Assembly: GCA_013153575.1 (NCBI GenBank)
Contig: JAADEE010000057.1
Coordinates: 1-10,766 of the forward strand
Direction of reading: 5' to 3'
DNA length: 10,766 bases
Source of the DNA: Chlorobiota bacterium
Lineage (GTDB): Bacteria > Bacteroidota > Bacteroidia > Bacteroidales > JAADGE01
In this document: one piece after another, positions 6,867-10,766 of the stretch
How positions within the stretch are numbered: the first letter of the stretch is position 1
Layout of the letters: every line of letters starts with the position of its first letter
Translations under genes and position numbers: made by a program
The notes under the pieces: model-generated
The model's input: only the letters and a program-made list of their open reading frames with translations
What the model was told of the DNA's origin: nothing
The model's database searches: none

Positions 6867-7058
6867 ATGGCAATTAAAAAAGTATGGGTGGACGAAGGCT
6901 GTATTTCTTGCGGATTATGCGAGGAAGTAGCAGAAGACATCTTTGAAGTTGATGAAGTTTCTGAAGTAAAAGAAGGAGCTGACTTCATAGCAAACGATAG
7001 CGAAATAAGAGAGGCAGCAGAAGGTTGCCCTGTTGAAGTTATTAAATTTGAAGAATAA
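6867..7058 (+). CDS. Small single-cluster [4Fe-4S] ferredoxin
   Basis: This 63-residue, strongly acidic soluble protein carries low-potential electrons between cytoplasmic redox enzymes. The motif C12-x2-C15-x2-C18, with a fourth ligand Cys54 followed by Pro (GCPVEVI), gives one [4Fe-4S] cluster. There is no second CxxCxxC motif, which separates it from the clostridial two-cluster type and resembles the Pyrococcus/Desulfovibrio monocluster type. The length is normal and complete. It stands alone between its own promoter-like motif and a terminator. It is encoded 2.7 kb from nfnAB, whose product uses ferredoxin, so it is a plausible partner of that complex, but genes for other ferredoxin users may lie outside the window. 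Confidence 0.92.
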   Translation: MAIKKVWVDEGCISCGLCEEVAEDIFEVDEVSEVKEGADFIANDSEIREAAEGCPVEVIKFEE

Positions 7059-7081
7059 AAAACAAAAATAACTTACAAATG

Positions 7082-7111
7082 AAGACGGTACTGTATGGTA
7101 TCGTCTTTTTT
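7082..7111 (+). terminator. Intrinsic terminator of the ferredoxin gene
   Basis: A 9-bp stem (AGACGGTAC at 7083-7091 and GTATCGTCT at 7098-7106, one G-T pair, 6-base loop) continues with an A-T pair (7082/7107) into a T run ending at 7111. It lies 24 bases after the ferredoxin stop, so the ferredoxin and acnB are likely separate transcripts. Confidence 0.85.
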
Positions 7112-7146
7112 ATTTTAAATCATAATTAAAATCCTTCTAATTTTAT

Positions 7147-7154
7147 TACTTTTG
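7147..7154 (+). promoter_or_regulatory. Candidate -7 box for acnB
   Basis: TACTTTTG fits TAnnTTTG exactly and ends 28 bases before the acnB ATG at 7183. No good -33 TTTG is found 18-21 bases upstream. The location just after the ferredoxin terminator supports a promoter here. Confidence 0.5.
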
Positions 7155-7182
7155 CGAAAGAAAATAAAATAATATACATATC

Positions 7183-9708
7183 ATGATAGAAAAATATTTA
7201 GCACACGAAGCTGAAAGAAATGCAATGGGCATTCCTGCCTTACCATTAAATTCAGAACAAACAGAAGAATTATGCAAATTATTAGAAAATCCACCAACAG
7301 GTAAAGAAGATTTTTTAATGAATTTATTTACAGAAAGAATTTCTCCGGGAGTTGACCCTGCTGCAATGGTAAAAGCAAAATTTCTTCATAAAATAATTAA
7401 AAACGAAAAAAAATCACCTTTAATTTCACCTAAAAAAGCTGTTGAAATTTTAGGAACAATGCTTGGAGGTTACAATGTTGCTCCACTTATTGACACTTTA
7501 AGCAATGAAGAACTTGCAGATGATGCAGTAAAATCATTATCGCAAACTATTTTTGTATATGATGCTTTTGATACTGTTGCAAATCTTTCAAAAACTAATG
7601 AATACGCAAAAAAAGTTATAGAATCATGGGCAAATGCCGAATGGTTTACATCAAAAACTCCTGTTCCTGAAAACATTAAAGTAAAAGTTTTTATGGTTGA
7701 AGGTGAAACTAATACCGACGACCTTTCACCTGCAAGTGATGCTTGGAGTCGTTCAGATATTCCTTTGCATTCTCTTTCTATGCTTAAAGCAAGAATGCCG
7801 GAAGGACTTAAAGAAATTGCAAAATGGAAAGCCGAAGGTAACAAAGTAGCTTATGTTGGTGATGTTGTTGGAACAGGTTCTTCAAGAAAATCAGCAACTA
7901 ACAGCGTTTTATGGCATATGGGAGAAGATATTCCTTTCATACCAAATAAAAAACGTAATGCTGTTGTAATAGGTGGTGTTATTGCTCCTATATTTTTTAA
8001 TACTGTTGAAGATTCAGGAGGTTTACCTATTGTTGCAGATGTTTCAAAATTAAACCATGGAGATATAATAAACATAAATACCGTTAAAGGAGAAATTACT
8101 TCTGAAAGTGGGGAAGTTTTATCAACATTTGAATTAAAACCAAACACACTTGCAGATGAATTTAGAGCAGGAGGACGTATTCCTTTAATAATAGGAAGAA
8201 AACTTACAAACGATGCTCGTGAGTTTTTAGGTTTAGGAGAAACTGATGTTTTTGAAAAACCTCAAAATCCAACTCCAAAACCAAACCAACAATATACACT
8301 TGCACAAAAAATGGTTGGTAAAGCTTGTGGTATGGAAGGTGTACTTCCGGGAATGGCTGTTGAACCAAAAATGACAACCGTAGGTTCACAAGATACAACA
8401 GGACCTATGACAGCTGATGAAATTACAGAACTTGCCTGTCTTAAATTTCAGTCTGATTTATTTATGCAATCATTCTGTCATACAGCAGCTTACCCAAAAG
8501 AAACAGATACAAAAATGCACCAAATGCTTCCTAAATTCATAATGGAACGTGAAGGTGTTTCATTATTCCCCGGAGATGGTGTAATTCATTCTTGGTTAAA
8601 CAGAATGTTACTTCCTGACACAGTTGGTACGGGTGGTGATTCTCACACAAGATTTCCTCTTGGAATTTCATTTCCGGCAGGTTCAGGACTTGTTGCATTT
8701 GCAGGAGCATTAGGTTCAATGCCACTTGATATGCCCGAATCTGTTCTTGTAAAATTTAAAGGAAAAGCAAAACCCGGCATCACACTTCGTGATATGGTAA
8801 ATGCAATTCCATTATGGGCAATTAAACAAGGATTAATGACTGTTGAAAAAGAAGGTAAAATAAACATTTTCAACGGAAGGATTCTTGAAATGGAAGGAAT
8901 GCCTGACATTACAGTTGAACAAGCATTTGAATTAACAGATGCTGCTGCTGAAAGAAGTGCTGCTGCTGCAACTTACAAATTATCAGAAGAATCAGTTGCA
9001 ACTTATTTAAAATCGAACATTGCACTTCTTGAAAAAATGATTAAAGATGGTTATGGGTATGCTGCAACAATTCAAAGACGTATTGATGCAATGAAGGAAT
9101 GGTTGAAAAATCCTGAACTTCTTACAAGAGATGAAAACGCAGAATATGCCGCAGTTATTGAAATTGATTTAGCAGAAATTAAAGAACCTATAGTTGCTTG
9201 CCCTAACGACCCTGATGATGTTAAATACATTTCTGAAGTTCAAAATACAGTAATTAATGACGTTTTCATTGGTTCATGTATGACAAATATTGGTCATTTC
9301 CGTGCTGCATCTAAAATTTGGGAAGGCTTTGAAAGAAATCCTGATGTTAGAACTTATCTTGTTCCTCCAACAAAAATGGATCAAGCACAATTAAAATCGG
9401 AAGGTAAATTTGCTAATTTTGCAAAAATGGGTGCACGAATTGAAATACCCGGATGTTCGTTATGCATGGGTAATCAATTAAGAGTACCTGATGGAGCTGT
9501 TGTTTTTTCAACTTCAACAAGAAACTTTGATAACAGAATGGGAAAAGGAGCTCAAGTATATTTAGGTTCAGCAGAAATGGCTGCTGTTGTTTCTGTTCTT
9601 AACAGAATTCCTACCCCTGACGAATATTTTAAATATTATAACAAATATGTTAAACCGGAAGAAAATAATATTTACAAATATTTACAATTTGATGAACAAT
9701 TTGCATAA
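7183..9708 (+). CDS. acnB: Aconitate hydratase B (bifunctional aconitase / 2-methylisocitrate dehydratase)
   Basis: The 841-residue cytoplasmic [4Fe-4S] enzyme interconverts citrate and isocitrate via cis-aconitate; AcnB family members can also act on 2-methylisocitrate. The AcnB domain order is clear: an N-terminal HEAT-like domain (about 1-160), then the swivelling domain (about 165-370, with [14 protein letters not shown] at 177-190 and [12 protein letters not shown] at 230-241), then the three catalytic domains. This order is the reverse of AcnA, where the swivel domain is last. Cluster ligands are Cys699 (GSCMTN), Cys758 and Cys761 (PGCSLCMG). Their spacing of 59 and 62 residues equals that of Cys710, Cys769 and Cys772 in E. 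coli AcnB (865 residues). The catalytic GGDSHTRFP lies at 484-492. The gene is intact and looks like a single-gene transcript, with its own -7 motif and terminator. No prp genes are nearby, so a citrate-cycle role is most likely. Confidence 0.96.
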   Translation: MIEKYLAHEAERNAMGIPALPLNSEQTEELCKLLENPPTGKEDFLMNLFTERISPGVDPAAMVKAKFLHKIIKNEKKSPLISPKKAVEILGTMLGGYNVAPLIDTLSNEELADDAVKSLSQTIFVYDAFDTVANLSKTNEYAKKVIESWANAEWFTSKTPVPENIKVKVFMVEGETNTDDLSPASDAWSRSDIPLHSLSMLKARMPEGLKEIAKWKAEGNKVAYVGDVVGTGSSRKSATNSVLWHMGEDIPFIPNKKRNAVVIGGVIAPIFFNTVEDSGGLPIVADVSKLNHGDIININTVKGEITSESGEVLSTFELKPNTLADEFRAGGRIPLIIGRKLTNDAREFLGLGETDVFEKPQNPTPKPNQQYTLAQKMVGKACGMEGVLPGMAVEPKMTTVGSQDTTGPMTADEITELACLKFQSDLFMQSFCHTAAYPKETDTKMHQMLPKFIMEREGVSLFPGDGVIHSWLNRMLLPDTVGTGGDSHTRFPLGISFPAGSGLVAFAGALGSMPLDMPESVLVKFKGKAKPGITLRDMVNAIPLWAIKQGLMTVEKEGKINIFNGRILEMEGMPDITVEQAFELTDAAAERSAAAATYKLSEESVATYLKSNIALLEKMIKDGYGYAATIQRRIDAMKEWLKNPELLTRDENAEYAAVIEIDLAEIKEPIVACPNDPDDVKYISEVQNTVINDVFIGSCMTNIGHFRAASKIWEGFERNPDVRTYLVPPTKMDQAQLKSEGKFANFAKMGARIEIPGCSLCMGNQLRVPDGAVVFSTSTRNFDNRMGKGAQVYLGSAEMAAVVSVLNRIPTPDEYFKYYNKYVKPEENNIYKYLQFDEQFA

Positions 9709-9728
9709 CTGTAAGTCAAATATTTTAC

Positions 9729-9758
9729 AAGAGAGACAATTTTGTCTCTCTTTTTTTT
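9729..9758 (+). terminator. Intrinsic terminator of acnB
   Basis: A perfect 10-bp stem (AAGAGAGACA at 9729-9738 and TGTCTCTCTT at 9743-9752) with a 4-base loop runs directly into T through 9758. It starts 20 bases after the acnB stop. Confidence 0.9.
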
Positions 9759-9765
9759 ATATTTG
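9758..9765 (+). promoter_or_regulatory. Candidate -7 box for the exported DUF3108-like gene
   Basis: TATATTTG fits TAnnTTTG and ends 28 bases before the ATG at 9794. It overlaps the last T of the acnB terminator, so the -33 region would fall inside the terminator hairpin. No matching TTTG is seen at the right spacing, so the call is tentative. Confidence 0.35.
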
Positions 9766-9793
9766 TATAATTAGAAACTAAAACCACACAAAA

Positions 9794-10480
9794 ATGACAC
9801 AAAAAATTATTTTAAGTCTAATTGCAATTCTTTTTGCATCAAACATTTACTCTCAAGGTTGTGAAGCATATATTCCAACAAAGCTTGGAGAAAAGTTAAC
9901 CTATAAAACTTCAAATAAAAAAGGAAAAGTTGAATCTTATTATTCTGATAAGTTATTATCTATAAAAGAAGAAGATGGAGCAACAAAGTATGCTGTTCTC
10001 AGAGAGAATTTCGATAAAAAAAAGAATCTCACAAATGCTGATACAGTATTCTTTTATTGTAAAGGAAGTTCATTTTATATCGATATGAGCTCATACTTAA
10101 ACAATGAAGAAATGTCAAAATATGACGAATCAATGATTCAACTTGAAGTTAAAAACATTGGTTATCCTACAAATATGAAACCCGGTATGAATTTAGAAGA
10201 CGGTTATATTAACGCTAATATAAGTGCAGGTTTTATGCCTATAGTTTTCAGAACTGATGTTATAAACAGAAAAGTTGTTGCTTCTGAAAGTGTTACAACA
10301 GAAGCAGGTACTTTTCAAACATTAAAAATAACCCAAGATTTAAAAATAAAAATTGCATTTGTAAAAGTAGATGCAAGTTCTATCACATGGGTAAAAAAAG
10401 GAATTGGTACTATTAAAACTGAAACTTACGACAAAAAAGGAGGACTAATGAGCTCTACAGAACTTGTTAAAAATTGGTAG
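9794..10480 (+). CDS. Exported DUF3108-like (TapB-family-like) protein of unknown function
   Basis: The 228-residue protein starts with a signal peptide (K4, hydrophobic core 5-15, predicted cleavage after Ser20 in IYS-Q). It should be exported to the periplasm or outer-membrane side. No lipobox is evident, although Cys23 follows shortly after. The mature part is beta-rich with the run YIPTKLGEKLTYKT near the N-terminus. Near the C-terminus it has EAGTFQTLKI and a final WVKKGIGTIKTETYDKKG, a pattern I associate with DUF3108-like/TapB-like proteins of Bacteroidota. This family link is by memory of the pattern and not certain. There are no catalytic motifs or membrane helices beyond the signal. 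It is followed after 23 bases by another exported protein gene in the same direction, so the two probably form an operon of cell-envelope proteins. Confidence 0.8.
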   Translation: MTQKIILSLIAILFASNIYSQGCEAYIPTKLGEKLTYKTSNKKGKVESYYSDKLLSIKEEDGATKYAVLRENFDKKKNLTNADTVFFYCKGSSFYIDMSSYLNNEEMSKYDESMIQLEVKNIGYPTNMKPGMNLEDGYINANISAGFMPIVFRTDVINRKVVASESVTTEAGTFQTLKITQDLKIKIAFVKVDASSITWVKKGIGTIKTETYDKKGGLMSSTELVKNW

Positions 10481-10503
10481 ATAACCATTAACTTAAAAAT
10501 TAA

Positions 10504-10766
10504 ATGAACAAATTATTTACATTTCTATTAATAATTACTACTAGTATAAATTTAAGTTTTTCTCAAAACTTTTCAGGAGGAATTTTACTTGGAGTTAGTG
10601 GTAATCAAATAGATGGCGATGTTCAAAGTGGCTACAAAAAAGGTGGATTAATAATTGGAGCATTTGTTATGAAACCTTTATCCAAAAACTCAAACTTAAA
10701 AATTGAAAGTTATTACATTGGCAAAGGTGCGGTAAAAACTGTCAAGGTAAGTCCTAGTTATAGTTA
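10504..10766 (+). CDS. Probable outer-membrane beta-barrel protein, C-terminus cut off by window edge
   Basis: Eighty-seven residues are visible before the right edge. The N-terminus is a signal peptide (K3, hydrophobic core 4-18, likely cleavage after Ser20 in SFS-Q). It is followed by alternating strands with glycines, GGILLGVSGNQIDGD and GGLIIGAFVMKPL, then KIESYYIGKGA. The pattern of a first strand with a 'G-x-x-x-G' stretch, a Gly-rich turn and a second strand entering 'G-x-F' is typical of small PorT-like/OMP beta-barrel proteins in Bacteroidota. The ATG at 10504 is the first in frame and directly precedes the signal peptide. It sits 23 bases after the DUF3108-like gene, with no terminator between them. 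The barrel assignment is inferred from a short fragment. Confidence 0.7.
   Translation, partial: MNKLFTFLLIITTSINLSFSQNFSGGILLGVSGNQIDGDVQSGYKKGGLIIGAFVMKPLSKNSNLKIESYYIGKGAVKTVKVSPSYS

Noticed and set aside
7470..8909. Several minus-strand open frames within acnB
   Set aside because: They are antisense shadows of an intact, well-conserved aconitase. None has a promoter-like motif or a coherent protein.
8941..8972. GCT-rich repeat tracts in acnB
   Set aside because: They encode short alanine runs in a helical part of the protein and stay in frame, so this is ordinary coding sequence, not a separate repeat element.
9587..9781. Plus-strand open frame of 64 codons at the acnB 3' end
   Set aside because: It overlaps the end of acnB in another frame and reads through the terminator hairpin and T tract. 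It has no coding character.

Overview
This is an AT-rich window whose genes and signals point to Bacteroidota, probably a Bacteroidales-like organism. Genes lack obvious Shine-Dalgarno sites, several starts are preceded by the Bacteroidota -7 motif TAnnTTTG, and exported proteins have signal peptides ending in 'S-Q'. The protein set (NfnAB-type flavoprotein pair, monocluster ferredoxin, AcnB-type aconitase, small outer-membrane barrel) fits that group. The NfnAB pair also suggests an anaerobic or fermentative lifestyle; that last step is inference.

Layout. Positions 1-1538 (minus) hold the N-terminal two thirds of a penicillin-acylase-family Ntn hydrolase that runs off the left edge. Next on the same strand is a two-gene operon, read nfnA (4149-3319) then nfnB (3279-1798), encoding the two subunits of a putative NADH-dependent reduced ferredoxin:NADP+ oxidoreductase. 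A 240-bp AT-rich divergent intergenic region separates it from two tandem paralogous KASIII (FabH-like) condensing enzymes on the plus strand (4390-5469 and 5546-6619). A strong intrinsic terminator lies between the two paralogues. A 247-bp spacer rich in inverted repeats follows, then a 63-residue single-[4Fe-4S] ferredoxin (6867-7058) with its own promoter and terminator. After it come acnB (7183-9708), also with its own promoter-like motif and terminator, and an exported DUF3108-like protein (9794-10480). The window ends in the start of a probable outer-membrane beta-barrel gene (10504 to the right edge).

How the genes fit together. NfnAB would balance NADH, NADPH and ferredoxin pools, and the nearby ferredoxin is a plausible but unproven electron carrier for it. 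AcnB serves citrate/isocitrate metabolism, whose isocitrate dehydrogenase step can also make NADPH. The KASIII pair would use acyl and malonyl thioesters, in fatty-acid initiation or a specialised lipid pathway. Nothing in the window fixes the product. Most of the window is housekeeping metabolism. The parts most worth a second look are the tandem KASIII pair and the long inverted repeats in the spacers. I saw no tRNA, rRNA, CRISPR array, transposase or phage gene.
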